The notes under the pieces: generated by a model
The model's input: only the letters and a program-made list of their open reading frames with translations
Told to the model about the DNA's origin: nothing
The model's database searches: none
Source of the DNA: Reichenbachiella versicolor
GTDB lineage: Bacteria > Bacteroidota > Bacteroidia > Cytophagales > Cyclobacteriaceae
Length of the DNA: 64,000 nt
Reading direction: 5' to 3'
Assembly: GCF_003171675.1 (NCBI RefSeq)
Contig: NZ_QFZQ01000002.1
Span: 744,001 to 808,000, forward strand
Made by a program: the position numbers and the translations under genes
Shown here: positions 1-10,318 of the stretch, in pieces
Position numbering within the stretch: position 1 is the first letter of the stretch
Layout: each line of letters starts with the position of its first letter

Positions 1-265
1 AGCTCGATACTACTATTGGGTTCTTTTCCTGACCAGATAAGCCTACAAGATCTAGAGAACCATAGAAAGTTTCCCCTTTGCTAAGAAGAAGTTTGTCTCC
101 TGCTTTAAGCTTTAATGAACTGGCTTTCAATAGTGTCTTAAAAGGGTGTTTTGCAGATGTTCCTGAATTGGCGTCATTGCCAGACTTGGAACTAAGATAG
201 TAGGTCGTCGCATTTACTTGCAGACTCAAAAGACAGGTAGCTAATATCAAAAATGTTCTTATCAT
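1..265 (-). CDS. Secreted parallel beta-helix protein, N-terminal fragment (cut by left edge)
   Basis: Reading leftward from an ATG at 265-263 the frame stays open to the edge of the window (88 codons). It begins with a typical signal peptide (MIRTFLILATCLLSLQVNA, likely cut before TTYYLS), followed by a segment with YYLSSKSGNDANSGTS and HPFKTLLKA. That opening (a 'GNDANSG' turn, then a P-F-K-T-L helix-like stretch and LKAGDKLLL) is what the first coil of secreted right-handed parallel beta-helix proteins (pectate-lyase-like, DUF1565-type) looks like. The catalytic part, if any, lies outside the window, so substrate is unknown. The next gene to the right is also a secreted protein on the same strand but is separated by a hairpin terminator. 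Confidence 0.7.
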   Translation of the reverse strand, partial: MIRTFLILATCLLSLQVNATTYYLSSKSGNDANSGTSAKHPFKTLLKASSLKLKAGDKLLLSKGETFYGSLDLVGLSGQEKNPIVVSS

Positions 266-430
266 ATCGTTAGAATTATTCAAACTGAGTAAACCAAAGA
301 TATGAATGACAAAAAGAGTTTGTCAGGGGGTAAAATGGACAAATAAGCTCATGTTCAGTATATATTAAGTACTAATACAGGCCTAGGCGTATAGTGTATA
401 ATAGAGGGTGTACCTAGACCCAAACTCACA

Positions 431-501
431 TTGAATCCAAAAAAGAAAAGATTATCATCTCTAAAATGCTTCTATTTCGTGTCTAGAAGCTTTAGAGATG
501 A
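431..501 (-). terminator. Hairpin terminator after the Asp-box protein gene
   Basis: Positions 455-474 and 484-501 form an 18-bp stem interrupted only by a 2-nt bulge, with a 9-nt loop. On the minus strand the stem is followed by a T-rich run (454 down to 437). It lies 20 bases past the stop of the leftward gene ending at 522. Confidence 0.65.
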
Positions 502-521
502 CAATGCTTATTTGTATTTTA

Positions 522-3083
522 TCACTTCTGAGACCAGCCTTGAGTGGTTCCTTTCAAATAACCAATCGCCCAGCCACTTCCTTTTTGAGCACACCAAAAA
601 ATATCTTCTCTATAAGGGTCAGGTTTAATATCAGTTATTCGATCTTGTTGTCCGAGGTTACGGTTTATCTTATACCAAGTCTCTCCTCCATCAAGAGATA
701 AATACACTCCCGGATTTAACTTTGCATTTCCTTTTGCTTTTGGAGGAAGAGCTGCACTTACCATTAGAATATTGGAATTGATCGGGGACACCTCAGTTTG
801 CCAAATAAACGGAAGGTCAAAAATCTTTTCCCAAGACTTACCATCATTCTTACTTCTCCAAACACCTCCTCCTAAGTCGGTAGCTGTACTATTTCCGCAA
901 GAAATATAGAGGTACTTATTATTTCGATCGATAGTCACGTTATTGACGTTTTGAATCACATCAGGTGTGTTGATCTTTTTCCATGATGACCCTTTATCAG
1001 TAGACTTATATATACCTCCATTGACATCATTTACTGCTGCGTAAAGTGTATTGGGATTATCTGGATGCATTACTATTCTACGCACACTAAATCCTTCATG
1101 GAATCCTTTATTACTCATTGACCAAGTATACCCCCCGTCAAACGATCTGTAAAACCCAAATCCTCCTTTTGTTAATTTCTTTGCATTAGGACCATGAACC
1201 TCAGATATCGTTTCTTTAGTCGAGCAGAAATACATATTGTTTGGATTGACAGGGTCTATGGTTAAAGAGTTTTGAAAAACGACACCTTGATAGCCTGGAT
1301 TATCTGCCTCAAATATTGTTGCAATGTTCTCCCAAGTTTTACCCCCGTCTGTAGACTTTCTCAGTTTGCCTCTGTGTTCTTGTCGCCATACCAAGAAGTA
1401 GATCGTTTTCGGATCTTTGGGGTGAACGGCAACTGAGGCTATGGAATGAGCTCCTCCATGATGAATCTGCCCTTCGATTTGCTCAACAGCAACAGCCATC
1501 TTATCTGGATAATCTCCAAGTGCTGCTGTCTGCCATAGACCATGCTCACCACTAGCCAATATATATCGAGTCGGGTCTCCAGTTTCTAATAGCAACTGAC
1601 GACCAGGAAGGTTACTTCCTCCTCGACCAACCCATGCACCGCTACCTGACGAAGTCTCATTGTCATCTATTTGCTCCCAACTCTCTCCCCCATTTGTAGA
1701 CATTAGCACTTGTTGATCGAGACAGATATAAACTCTACCATTAGTTCCGATTTCCAAGAACCTATTACCCCACATTTCTTCTTTGTGATCCATTTCTGGT
1801 TGTAAATGTGCAAACTTTGTATTCTGCCCAACAGGGTTATTTCTTGACTTCCAGTACTGATCATCTGCCCCGTTAAGCCAATACCTCCCCCCTCTTGCTA
1901 CGGCTAACCAGGTCTTACCTCCATCTGCTGACTTCCATGCTCCGCTTGGTAAAAATGCTTTGTCATGCTTATTATTTTGAGAAATCCAGATTTCGTTTTT
2001 ATTATTTGGGTTTACTTGAATCCGATGAAAGACTGAATATACTTCTTTGGGGTAGTTAGGATATAATTTCTTCACTTCTGCTGGCTTTTTTTGAAACCAA
2101 AAGGCTAAGGAATTCCAGTATTTGTTTCGTAAAACCTTACTGGTAATCTGACTCATATCTACTGCTAGATTCCCAGATATATTTTGCCAAGTCTTACCAT
2201 GGTCAGTACTTTTGAATACTCCTCCATTAGATTTTACTGTTTTACCAGCGGGTTCGAAGGCTGTTTGATCTACTAAGTACAGCACAAACTCCTTTGACTT
2301 AGCGTCATAAAATGAATCAATATCTCTTGGGCGATTGACTGGTAATCCTTTACCACTAGTTTTCCAAGTCTGTCCTGAATCTGTACTTCGCAGCACTCCA
2401 TAGTTAGTCGCCATGATTAGTACTTTAGTATTAGTTGGGTCAACGATAATTCTTCCTACGTCCAGATCTGTTTTATCACTTATTTTAATTTTCTTCCAAG
2501 TCTTCCCTTTGTCGGTAGACTTGAAAATATGGCTATTCTTAAATTTTGAACTTTGACCGTTTTGATGACGATGATTTTTCTTTACATTCCAGAAATCTCC
2601 TCGTCCAGCATACCATATCTTATCATTAGTGGGGTCGACTGTTAGCTCTGAGTTCCTCCCTCCTAAGCCAGCTATTAGCTCCCATATACGACCTCTATCA
2701 ACGGTCTTATAAACTTTACCGCCACCACCTGTGATAGCCAATCCAAAATCAGGGTCTTGAAGTGAAAAAGTAAACTTCCTAATCCTAGGCAAATCCTTCC
2801 CATCTCCATCACAATCCTTGATTGTATGCCATGACTTCCCTCCGTCCCATGAACCGTAACTATTGTACATATCTGGAGACATCAAAATAGTATTGGTGTC
2901 TGTAGGGTGACACCAAAATTCCTCACAGTAGCCTGCCATACCGGGCCCTACCTGTCTCCACTCTACCAAATCACTTGACTCAACCTTTTGGGTTTTAAGT
3001 TGGTTGAAGTACTTTTTGTCTAGCTGTGCCTGTATGTTAAATACCACAAGGGCTAGCCCTAGAATCAATCCTAATTTCTTCAT
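522..3083 (-). CDS. Secreted Asp-box (BNR/VPS10-sortilin-like) beta-propeller protein
   Basis: 853 residues with a clear signal peptide (MKKLGLILGLALVVFNIQA). The body is filled with at least ten Asp-box turns of the form S-x-D-x-G-x-T-W, for example STDKGKTWKK, STDSGQTWK, STDHGKTWQN, SADGGKTWLA, STDGGKTWEN and SLDGGETWYK. These mark blades of one or two seven-bladed propellers as in VPS10/sortilin-like proteins, sialidases and GH74 xyloglucanases. The number of boxes fits a two-propeller protein. No T9SS sorting domain is visible at the C-terminus, so it is probably periplasmic or surface-bound by another route. Whether it is a glycosidase cannot be told: I could not assign the catalytic Asp pair of GH74. 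It sits next to a beta-helix gene, which would fit polysaccharide handling (inference). Confidence 0.8.
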   Translation of the reverse strand: MKKLGLILGLALVVFNIQAQLDKKYFNQLKTQKVESSDLVEWRQVGPGMAGYCEEFWCHPTDTNTILMSPDMYNSYGSWDGGKSWHTIKDCDGDGKDLPRIRKFTFSLQDPDFGLAITGGGGKVYKTVDRGRIWELIAGLGGRNSELTVDPTNDKIWYAGRGDFWNVKKNHRHQNGQSSKFKNSHIFKSTDKGKTWKKIKISDKTDLDVGRIIVDPTNTKVLIMATNYGVLRSTDSGQTWKTSGKGLPVNRPRDIDSFYDAKSKEFVLYLVDQTAFEPAGKTVKSNGGVFKSTDHGKTWQNISGNLAVDMSQITSKVLRNKYWNSLAFWFQKKPAEVKKLYPNYPKEVYSVFHRIQVNPNNKNEIWISQNNKHDKAFLPSGAWKSADGGKTWLAVARGGRYWLNGADDQYWKSRNNPVGQNTKFAHLQPEMDHKEEMWGNRFLEIGTNGRVYICLDQQVLMSTNGGESWEQIDDNETSSGSGAWVGRGGSNLPGRQLLLETGDPTRYILASGEHGLWQTAALGDYPDKMAVAVEQIEGQIHHGGAHSIASVAVHPKDPKTIYFLVWRQEHRGKLRKSTDGGKTWENIATIFEADNPGYQGVVFQNSLTIDPVNPNNMYFCSTKETISEVHGPNAKKLTKGGFGFYRSFDGGYTWSMSNKGFHEGFSVRRIVMHPDNPNTLYAAVNDVNGGIYKSTDKGSSWKKINTPDVIQNVNNVTIDRNNKYLYISCGNSTATDLGGGVWRSKNDGKSWEKIFDLPFIWQTEVSPINSNILMVSAALPPKAKGNAKLNPGVYLSLDGGETWYKINRNLGQQDRITDIKPDPYREDIFWCAQKGSGWAIGYLKGTTQGWSQK

Positions 3084-3421
3084 CTTATGTATTCTGCATT
3101 ATACCTCAATGATAGAATGTACTTGGTAGTTCTAAGGAACATTCTCTTCTTCGAGCAAGGGGACAAACTATTCTACCCCGATTTTATTGAGGATTATTAG
3201 GAGTAGAGTGTATTTAGATCATTGATTAAGGTTTATATAGAAACTATAATACTAAGATTATTCAATTCATATCAACAGCGATTCCAAAGAATGAACAGGC
3301 AAAAATGGTAGATAAAAGTACTATGGTATCAAGTCTAAATTCTAATCCAAAATATAGTGTACACTTCGATATAATTTAAGTTCACTATCTTCGACGCGTT
3401 GTTTAATTATCATAATTCTAA
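3084..3421. other. Divergent intergenic region, 338 bp
   Basis: AT-rich region between the leftward propeller gene and the rightward gene at 3422; it should hold promoters for both. On the plus strand TATCTTCG at 3386-3393 is one base from the Bacteroidota -7 consensus TAnnTTTG, but no -33 TTG sits at the right distance. No repeat, RNA or small gene was recognised. Confidence 0.4.
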
Positions 3422-5149
3422 ATGAGATTTGTACTTTATTTAACATCATACGTTTTGATGTTCTCATCATCTGTTAATGCCCAATTAGCAGTCGGTTTTG
3501 AATTCGATGCATCTGGTAATCCTATGGATGGATATTTTGATGAACTTTCATACCAGTCAGACGACCCTGTTCATATTACACACAATTCCGACTCCTTCGA
3601 GAAAGGTGCTATATACGATCTAAATGGGAATAAAACAGAAGGGTTGATCAAATACGAAAACAAGAAAATTCTTTTCAAGGTTGATGATTTTGTGTACCGA
3701 GACAAAATCAAACCTGATAGTCTTATTGGACTGACTGTTGGTGTAGACTCGTTCATAGTGATCAATAACTTTTATTATAAAGGATCTTTGAAAAAAGAAA
3801 AGCAATTCGCACAATTAATTGCAGAAGTAGAGGGAGATCAATTTGTAAAGTATTATAAGTTCAACAATGTTAGGCTTCAGGGCACTCCTCCAATTGTCAT
3901 TAGCTACTTAGGTAAGAAAAAGGAAGATAATATTTGGTACGAGCTAAAAGGTAACAAACTAAAGCATCATGGTTCAAAATTCTTTGGGTTGGTTCAAGAT
4001 TTCAATCAAAGACTGAAAGCAGGCAAATTCGATGAATCTGGATCATTGTTATGGCTTACTGAAAAATTCCCCAACTTCTATGGAAAATCAGGGTGGCAAG
4101 GATATCAACCTACTAACCCTCCAAAACCTATCGAAGAAGAAAAAGTGTACGGCCTCATCAAGGAGCTAGAGTATTTAAACAAGTATAGAAAAGGGAGAGA
4201 GTTAAACTTTGACACACATTGGAGTGAAATCAAAAAAACAAATTCCTCCGGAAAAACTGCAAAAATCATAGGCATATCCAAGAATGGATGGGAATTGCAT
4301 TACTATCAGGAGGGTAAAAAAGTTTATGAAATCAACTATTCTTCACTATTCCCACATGAAAGAGAAGGCTTGTTTAAAGCTTTTGAAGATGGAAAACTAG
4401 TGAAAGAAGTCAAATACAGTGAAAATGAACCTCAAAAGGTATCTATCTTCCATAATGAATCCCTATTATATGAATACTTTTTAGCACCTATTAGAAATAG
4501 CTATGGTGATAAAATTGGAAAAGAAGTAGTATATAAATCTATATACAATCAAGGAGAAGATCTATTGGCTAATTATATCAATGGAGTCTACAACTGGACA
4601 GACCCAATCACCGATCTGCAGTATACCTATGACATTAGAGAAGGTAGGCTAGTCAGTTCATATAGACTTGAAAATGATAAAAAAATCTATCAGATCACAA
4701 ACGCAGATCAAAAACTAAAAATCAACAAACTACAAAGAGATATTACTGTAGACATAAATACTGAGGAACTTCAATCTACGCTGATAGAAAATGCTCAGGG
4801 TACAGTTTTAGTTAAAGTCCTTATAAACCCTGATGGAAAAGCTGATAATTATAAAGTATTAGGCAGTATACATCCCGAATTTGACAAAGTATTAAAGGAT
4901 TATTTAGACAGTAACATTCTAGAACATGCGAATTTTCGAATAACTTTTAAAGCTCTAAAAGTGAAAAAAGAAAAGGTGTTTTTCGAGACTTATATTCCGA
5001 TTCAATTTTCTATAAATAAGTTCTATCGCCCTGCTGGAACCAACAATAGTTGGCATATGAACCATATAATGATGATGCAACATCAACAGTTGATGATACA
5101 GCCGGCTTATATTCCAAGCCCTCCTAGTTTTTCCGCCCCTTCCTTTTAA
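3422..5149 (+). CDS. Secreted protein with TonB-C-like domain and Met/His-rich tail
   Basis: 575 residues. A signal peptide (about 1-20, ending SSSVNA before QLAVGFEF) is followed by about 400 residues I do not recognise. Residues about 440-540 resemble a TonB C-terminal domain: a segment GTVLVKVLINPDGKADNYKVLGS followed by a predicted helix and a closing strand (split here: GTVLVKVLINPDGKA, then DNYKVLGS). Unlike a true TonB, there is no retained N-terminal membrane anchor and no Pro-rich spacer before the domain, so it is unlikely to transduce energy; TonB-C-like folds occur in many secreted Bacteroidota proteins. The last 40 residues are odd: a Met/His/Gln cluster (HMNHIMMMQHQQLM) then a Pro/Ser-rich end, which could bind a soft metal such as copper (inference). 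It ends 28 bases before the aldolase gene and may be cotranscribed. Confidence 0.6.
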   Translation: MRFVLYLTSYVLMFSSSVNAQLAVGFEFDASGNPMDGYFDELSYQSDDPVHITHNSDSFEKGAIYDLNGNKTEGLIKYENKKILFKVDDFVYRDKIKPDSLIGLTVGVDSFIVINNFYYKGSLKKEKQFAQLIAEVEGDQFVKYYKFNNVRLQGTPPIVISYLGKKKEDNIWYELKGNKLKHHGSKFFGLVQDFNQRLKAGKFDESGSLLWLTEKFPNFYGKSGWQGYQPTNPPKPIEEEKVYGLIKELEYLNKYRKGRELNFDTHWSEIKKTNSSGKTAKIIGISKNGWELHYYQEGKKVYEINYSSLFPHEREGLFKAFEDGKLVKEVKYSENEPQKVSIFHNESLLYEYFLAPIRNSYGDKIGKEVVYKSIYNQGEDLLANYINGVYNWTDPITDLQYTYDIREGRLVSSYRLENDKKIYQITNADQKLKINKLQRDITVDINTEELQSTLIENAQGTVLVKVLINPDGKADNYKVLGSIHPEFDKVLKDYLDSNILEHANFRITFKALKVKKEKVFFETYIPIQFSINKFYRPAGTNNSWHMNHIMMMQHQQLMIQPAYIPSPPSFSAPSF

Positions 5150-5177
5150 TGCAATAAATGGTCAAATCGAATGAAAC

Positions 5178-5819
5178 ATGACAAGGCAACAAATATTAGA
5201 ACGTATTCTCTCTGAAAAACTGGTGGCTATTATTCGCCTTAAGCGTGACACTTATGTACAAGAAGTAGTCAAAAACATCATCAATGGAGGTATACCTATA
5301 GTAGAAATCACTTCAAACACTCCTAACTTCAAAGAAGAAATAAGTAAAGCACGTGAATCTTTCCCTGAAGCAGTGATAGGTGCTGGGACTATCTTCACTA
5401 AACAGCTAGCAATCGATGCAATTGAAGCAGGGGCTCAATATCTGGTCACACCTTCTGTCAATACTGATATCATTTCAATTGCTCATTCGAATAATATCCC
5501 TGTAATTATGGGATGCCTCACACCTACGGAAATTGCTGTAGCCGTAGAACACAAAGCCGATATTATTAAACTTTTCCCTGCGGGCAACTTCGGAATTGAC
5601 TACTTCAAGACTGTCAAAGCTCCATTCAGTGATGCTAAAATATTTGCTGTAGGAGGAGTCTCAGCGAACAATATCGGTGAATGGGTGAAAGCGGGTGCAG
5701 CTGGTTTTGGTCTTGGTGGAAGTATCTACCCCAGTTCTCTTGATTCAATAGAGGAATGCCTTTCAATCACTAAGAATGCTAAAAATATGGTTGAAACATT
5801 GAAAGATGCTTTTTCTTAA
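5178..5819 (+). CDS. eda: KDPG/KHG aldolase (2-keto-3-deoxy-6-phosphogluconate aldolase)
   Basis: 213 residues, the usual length of the class I bifunctional KDPG/4-hydroxy-2-oxoglutarate aldolase. It cleaves 2-keto-3-deoxy-6-phosphogluconate to pyruvate and glyceraldehyde 3-phosphate, the last step of the Entner-Doudoroff route and of uronate degradation. The proton-shuttling Glu is in IVEITSNTP (E43) and the Schiff-base Lys in DIIKLFPAG (K131); the GGV and GLGGSIYP phosphate-binding loops are also present. No edd or kdgK gene lies beside it; it is linked only to the secreted protein upstream. In Bacteroidota this enzyme often serves pectin or alginate uronate breakdown, which would fit the beta-helix gene at the left edge, but that link is inference. 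Confidence 0.93.
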   Translation: MTRQQILERILSEKLVAIIRLKRDTYVQEVVKNIINGGIPIVEITSNTPNFKEEISKARESFPEAVIGAGTIFTKQLAIDAIEAGAQYLVTPSVNTDIISIAHSNNIPVIMGCLTPTEIAVAVEHKADIIKLFPAGNFGIDYFKTVKAPFSDAKIFAVGGVSANNIGEWVKAGAAGFGLGGSIYPSSLDSIEECLSITKNAKNMVETLKDAFS

Positions 5820-5860
5820 AAACAAGTTCTTTGTAGAATTCTTCAAACCTCCTTAAACTT

Positions 5861-8068
5861 TTAATTTTTCTTAGACGATTCTAAATTTTTTCTTTCTTCT
5901 CCTTGCTTTGATTTATCCTCTGTTAACATCGATATTTCTAGCTCTTGTAAACGCTCTTCAGCTTCTTTCATTTTTTGATTCTGAACCTCCAAGTCTTTTA
6001 ATTGGTCTTGCATTCGAAGTTCGTTTTCCTTAATATCAGTGATATCTTTAGTTATCCCAAAAGTCCCAATTGCTTTTCCAGTAGAGTCTCTTAAAGGGAG
6101 TTTAGTAGTAGATACCCAAACTGAATTACCTTCCTTTTGTTCATTGACGATATCATTGATCAAACCATCCCCCGTACTCATTATTCTCTTTTCATCATCG
6201 AATAACTTATCTGCATATTCTTTGGGCAGCATATCATAGGTATTTTTCCCGATCAACTCATCATAGTTATTTACCTTGAACAACTCGAGCATACTTCGAC
6301 TGACTCGTATAAATGTACTCTTTTCATCTTTGAAGTAAATTCTATCTGGAAGAGACTCCATGAGAGCATCCATAAGCGCTTTCTCTTTTTCGTAAGCCTC
6401 TTTCATTTGCAGCAACTCTGTATTTCCCAAGGCATCACCAGACAAATTGAGCATACTAAATCCTTCTTTGAGAGAATGAGCTATTTCGGCCATTTTTGCA
6501 GACTTGTCCGAAAAATTATCCATTCCTTGAGAAAGTTCAGTAGCAGAAGTGGCGATCTGTTCAGTGCCAGTTGCAGTTTCCTCGGCGATCACAAGTACTT
6601 CCGAAATCAAAGTAATAATTTGATTTATATCCTTTACTTGGACATCAGAAGCTTCCAAGATATCTTCCGAAAGCTCAAGAGTATTATGAGATATTTGATG
6701 AATATCTTCAAACATCGACGTCATCGCAATAGACTTCTTATTCTCAATACTTACTTGATGGTTCATAGTATCTATTACTGCAGCAGCCTTTTTAGTATCT
6801 TTTTTCACATCTAAAACTAGCCTTTCTATTTCTCTAGCAGATTCTTTGGAGCTTTCAGCTAGACTTCTGATCTCTTCTGCTACTACTGCAAACCCTCTCC
6901 CATACTCTCCTGCTTGCGCAGCTTCTATTGCAGCATTTAGAGCTAGTAGATTAGTTTGAGAAGCTATATCGGAAATGACTTTAAGCATACGTTCTATCTC
7001 TTTGGATCTATTTTCTAATACATGAATTGACTCATTAGTCTCAATGGACAAGTTTGAAATTTTCTGCATCCCTCCCACCAAATCACTTATCATATTCAGG
7101 CCTTCTTTACTTCTATCCGATCCTGTACGAGCTGCATTCAGAATATCATTACTTTTTTCTCCCATCTGCTGAGAGGACCTGATCATATGTTCTATCAAAT
7201 CGGAAGATTCATCTATTTTATTGAGTTGAGTCTGTGCTCCTTGGCTCATTTCTGCTATGGCTGAAGCAATCTCACTTGTGTGCGTATTCATTTCCTCACT
7301 AGATGATTTCACTTCCTGAGAAGCCTCCTCGATATTAAAAATGTATTCTGCTATCTGATTGAGCAAACCATCAATCCGCTCAATTGCCTTGTTTAAATTA
7401 TCAGCCAGAACAAATTTCTCATCACTGTCTAACTGATACCTAGCAGTTAGATCTCCTTTAGACATTGCTTCTACAATTGTACTAAACTTGGCAAGTGGGA
7501 TAGATAATTTTTCAAATGCTTGATTCCTACCCTCAGTGAGTTCTTTCCAAATCCCTTTCTTATTGGTATCATCAAGTTTCGAATACAAATGCCCCTTTTG
7601 CGTGGACTTATTTACTATTTCTTGCGTTTCAATTTTGAGGGCATTCAATTCTGAATGGATTTTCGTCATACTACTTGCCAGTTTGTGACTTTGCATAAAA
7701 TCTGTTGAATCAAGAACCCCATTCGCTAATGCTTGAATGGCTATTTCAGCTTTACTATACTTCAAGTTCTGAAGACCCAATTCTTTTCTCAGTGTTTTCA
7801 ATTCATTGATAAGAGGGAGAGCATTATTTAGACTATTGACCCTACCAATCGAAATAGCCCCTATGACAAGAAGACTACTCCAAATAGCATAAAAAACATA
7901 GTGATCCATAAAATACATAACAGTCAACCCTGAAAGAATAACCAATGATAAGACATGAATTGCACTCGATACTTTAGGTGAAAATTTAGCTCTATTTGAA
8001 AAAGACAAAATGAGAAAAGAAAATACCCCTAAGGCAATAGTTGCCAAAGTGTTAATCAGAATAAACAT
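5861..8068 (-). CDS. Methyl-accepting chemotaxis-type protein with C-terminal PAS domain
   Basis: 735 residues. The N-terminus has about three membrane helices (residues 3-80) with only short connecting loops, so there is no periplasmic sensing domain. A HAMP-like stretch (around [10 protein letters not shown]) leads into a long coiled coil whose hairpin tip (about 361-410, [18 protein letters not shown] then [12 protein letters not shown]) is the standard CheA/CheW-contacting signalling domain. After the receptor domain comes a PAS domain (about 566-690: LPDRIYFKD, then [12 protein letters not shown] and a PAC-like end [10 protein letters not shown]) and a final Lys/Glu-rich coiled coil. A PAS placed after the signalling domain is the reverse of the usual order. 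No cheA, cheW or cheY lies nearby. Transcribed divergently from the histidine kinase at 8405. Confidence 0.88.
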   Translation of the reverse strand: MFILINTLATIALGVFSFLILSFSNRAKFSPKVSSAIHVLSLVILSGLTVMYFMDHYVFYAIWSSLLVIGAISIGRVNSLNNALPLINELKTLRKELGLQNLKYSKAEIAIQALANGVLDSTDFMQSHKLASSMTKIHSELNALKIETQEIVNKSTQKGHLYSKLDDTNKKGIWKELTEGRNQAFEKLSIPLAKFSTIVEAMSKGDLTARYQLDSDEKFVLADNLNKAIERIDGLLNQIAEYIFNIEEASQEVKSSSEEMNTHTSEIASAIAEMSQGAQTQLNKIDESSDLIEHMIRSSQQMGEKSNDILNAARTGSDRSKEGLNMISDLVGGMQKISNLSIETNESIHVLENRSKEIERMLKVISDIASQTNLLALNAAIEAAQAGEYGRGFAVVAEEIRSLAESSKESAREIERLVLDVKKDTKKAAAVIDTMNHQVSIENKKSIAMTSMFEDIHQISHNTLELSEDILEASDVQVKDINQIITLISEVLVIAEETATGTEQIATSATELSQGMDNFSDKSAKMAEIAHSLKEGFSMLNLSGDALGNTELLQMKEAYEKEKALMDALMESLPDRIYFKDEKSTFIRVSRSMLELFKVNNYDELIGKNTYDMLPKEYADKLFDDEKRIMSTGDGLINDIVNEQKEGNSVWVSTTKLPLRDSTGKAIGTFGITKDITDIKENELRMQDQLKDLEVQNQKMKEAEERLQELEISMLTEDKSKQGEERKNLESSKKN

Positions 8069-8404
8069 TTCAGAAAAAATTAATCGATTAATAATCTATT
8101 TGCCGCTTCAATATGTTCTGAAGCAGTTTTTAATTAGAGTGTATAAAACTCATTCCATAGACAGGTATATGTGAAAAGTTAATAAACTATTAATGAATTC
8201 AAAACACACACGTCAATTAATTCATTGAAAACAACGATCTTATTTAGTAACCATTTTTGAATGATTACTAATGTACTAGACAAAAGACCTCAACTATGTT
8301 TTAGTAAAAAAATACTTTAATTAATCCTATTTAAACTCAATATTTGATTTTATCTACGTTGTTAACAAAGGAGTTTAGTAAATTAATAAACTAACAACTG
8401 ACTA
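8069..8404. other. Divergent intergenic region, 336 bp
   Basis: Very AT-rich spacer between the methyl-accepting protein gene and the histidine kinase gene. A weak stem-loop (gcttca/tgaagc) occurs near 8104-8123. No convincing promoter pair, RNA or small gene was identified. Confidence 0.4.
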
Positions 8405-10252
8405 TTGGAAAACGTAAAAAATTCGAAATTTCAAGATTTTAAGCTTGTCAAGGAACACATCGTAAACCTTTCATTATCAACTGGTGCCGTTCTTGCTATT
8501 ATAGCCGGTACCTTTATGATTATTAGATCTTTTGACTATGGTTTTTCATGGTCACACGTTTATCAAATGTGCTTAGTGGTATATATCGCACTACTAGGTT
8601 TTTCAAGAAGAAGGCTTTCACTCAATTTTAAGGTCTATTCAATCATTTTTGTTATCTGTTCCACAATCATCGCTGGTCTATTCAAGTTTGGTTTTTTAAT
8701 TTCTACTAAAGTTTTTATTGTATTCATCCCCATTTATGCTGTTTTTCTAATTAGCAACAAAAGAGTCCTGCTAATATCCTTAGCTATGGTATTTATTTAT
8801 CTAGCCATTGGATTGTTATATGTATTTGATGTTCTAGAGTACGATTTTGATACAAATACTTACGTAAAGTCTCTTCCAATTTGGATCATGGATTCCATCC
8901 ATTTAATTGGCCTCGCCTGTGCTACATACTTTATGGGTAAATACTTTAGTGACGCTACTATATCCAACTATAAGATTCTCAATGAAAGAAACATCGATTT
9001 GTCCGATAGAGAGGAGAAATACAGAGTATTATTTGAGAGTTCAAATGATGCCATTTTTTTGATGGAAAGAAACAGCTTTTATGACTGTAATGAAAAAACA
9101 CTAGACCTTTTGGAATGTAAACGGGAAGAAATAATAGGTAAGAATTTCTTCCAATATAAAGAGGATGGTAAACCTTTTCCCGAAGAGAATATTGAACAGC
9201 TAAAAAAACGTATGATTCTTGCTTCAAGTGGAGACAAACAGGTTTTTAGAACACGTTTCCTAAGACAAAATGGGGATGTGGCATTTCACGCATCTATCAG
9301 TCTAAACGCTGTCATTTTGGATAACAGGAAGTATGTCCAAGCTGTAGTCAGGGATATGTCCAGACAGGTCGAATACGAGCTAAAACTTAAGAAACATCAA
9401 AGCGAACTAGAGCAAATTGTCGATGATAGAACACGTGAGGTTCATGAAGCATATACAAAATTGCAAACTACTAATACTAGATTAACATTACAAAAAAGAG
9501 AATTAGAAGACACTGTGAAGAGACTGGAACTCATGCAGGACCAGCTAATAGAAAATGAAAAGTTAGCTTCGGTGGGTATGCTAGCAGCCGGAGTGGCTCA
9601 TGAGATTAATAATCCAATGAATTTTATTCAAGGAGGTTTAGCTGTTCTTCAAGATCAAATCAACTTAGGTGAAATACAAGTTACTGATCAAACGAAGAAG
9701 CTTTTGAGTGGAATGAACATGGGGGTAAATAGAATAGTATCCATTATTAATGCTCTCAATCAATTCAACAGAAATAGTGAAGTTCCGAATGAACAATGTG
9801 ATATTCATCAAATCATAGATAACTGCCTTGCTATCCTTCACAACAACCTAAAACGAAAAGTTACTATTCAAAAATCTCTCACCAATCAAGAGTTTAGAGT
9901 AATGGGTAATGAAGGAAAATTACATCAGGTGATATTAAACTTAATCGCTAATGCAGAACAGGCTATTGAAGATGAAGGTCAAATATCTATAAGCACAGAA
10001 ATAGACGATACGGATGTAACTATATGTATTGAAGACACTGGCAGTGGAATACCACAGGAAATAATTTCAAAAATCAAGGAGCCTTTCTTCACTACAAAAG
10101 ACCCAGGAAAAGGAACTGGGTTAGGATTATCTATTTCTAATAATATTGTCACGGAACATGGAGGTACTCTAGATCTATATTCAAATAATAAGACTGGTAC
10201 AAAAGTTATTTTGACCTTACCTCTTAACCTTTCTCATGTGAGTGCGGTCTAA
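8405..10252 (+). CDS. Membrane-bound PAS sensor histidine kinase
   Basis: 615 residues if read from TTG at 8405; an in-frame TGA at 8399-8401 rules out anything further upstream, and the next ATG would remove the first membrane helix. Residues about 15-185 hold five or six hydrophobic helices (MASE-like sensor region). A PAS domain follows (about 205-320, YRVLFESSNDAIFLM to VVRDMSR), then a coiled coil and the kinase core: H-box VAHEINNPMNF with the phospho-accepting His near 398, N-box LIANAEQAI near 512, G1 DTGSGIP near 544 and G2 GKGTGLGLSISNN near 570. It ends without a receiver domain and no response regulator is adjacent, so its partner is elsewhere. The DUF3127 gene follows 66 bases downstream. 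Confidence 0.88.
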   Translation: MENVKNSKFQDFKLVKEHIVNLSLSTGAVLAIIAGTFMIIRSFDYGFSWSHVYQMCLVVYIALLGFSRRRLSLNFKVYSIIFVICSTIIAGLFKFGFLISTKVFIVFIPIYAVFLISNKRVLLISLAMVFIYLAIGLLYVFDVLEYDFDTNTYVKSLPIWIMDSIHLIGLACATYFMGKYFSDATISNYKILNERNIDLSDREEKYRVLFESSNDAIFLMERNSFYDCNEKTLDLLECKREEIIGKNFFQYKEDGKPFPEENIEQLKKRMILASSGDKQVFRTRFLRQNGDVAFHASISLNAVILDNRKYVQAVVRDMSRQVEYELKLKKHQSELEQIVDDRTREVHEAYTKLQTTNTRLTLQKRELEDTVKRLELMQDQLIENEKLASVGMLAAGVAHEINNPMNFIQGGLAVLQDQINLGEIQVTDQTKKLLSGMNMGVNRIVSIINALNQFNRNSEVPNEQCDIHQIIDNCLAILHNNLKRKVTIQKSLTNQEFRVMGNEGKLHQVILNLIANAEQAIEDEGQISISTEIDDTDVTICIEDTGSGIPQEIISKIKEPFFTTKDPGKGTGLGLSISNNIVTEHGGTLDLYSNNKTGTKVILTLPLNLSHVSAV

Positions 10253-10318
10253 GTCTTGATAGTTGAATGTCTTTTCCTCATCTTTGCCTACTATCTTAAA
10301 AATCACAATTCACACATT

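Noticed and set aside
431-701. Two short rightward open frames near 431 and 498
   Set aside because: They lie over the terminator and the 3' end of the propeller gene on the other strand; no signal of coding.
522-3083. T9SS sorting domain at the C-terminus of the propeller protein
   Set aside because: The last 80 residues continue the Asp-box propeller pattern and lack the conserved PNP and GxYxxxV motifs seen in the true sorting domains here.
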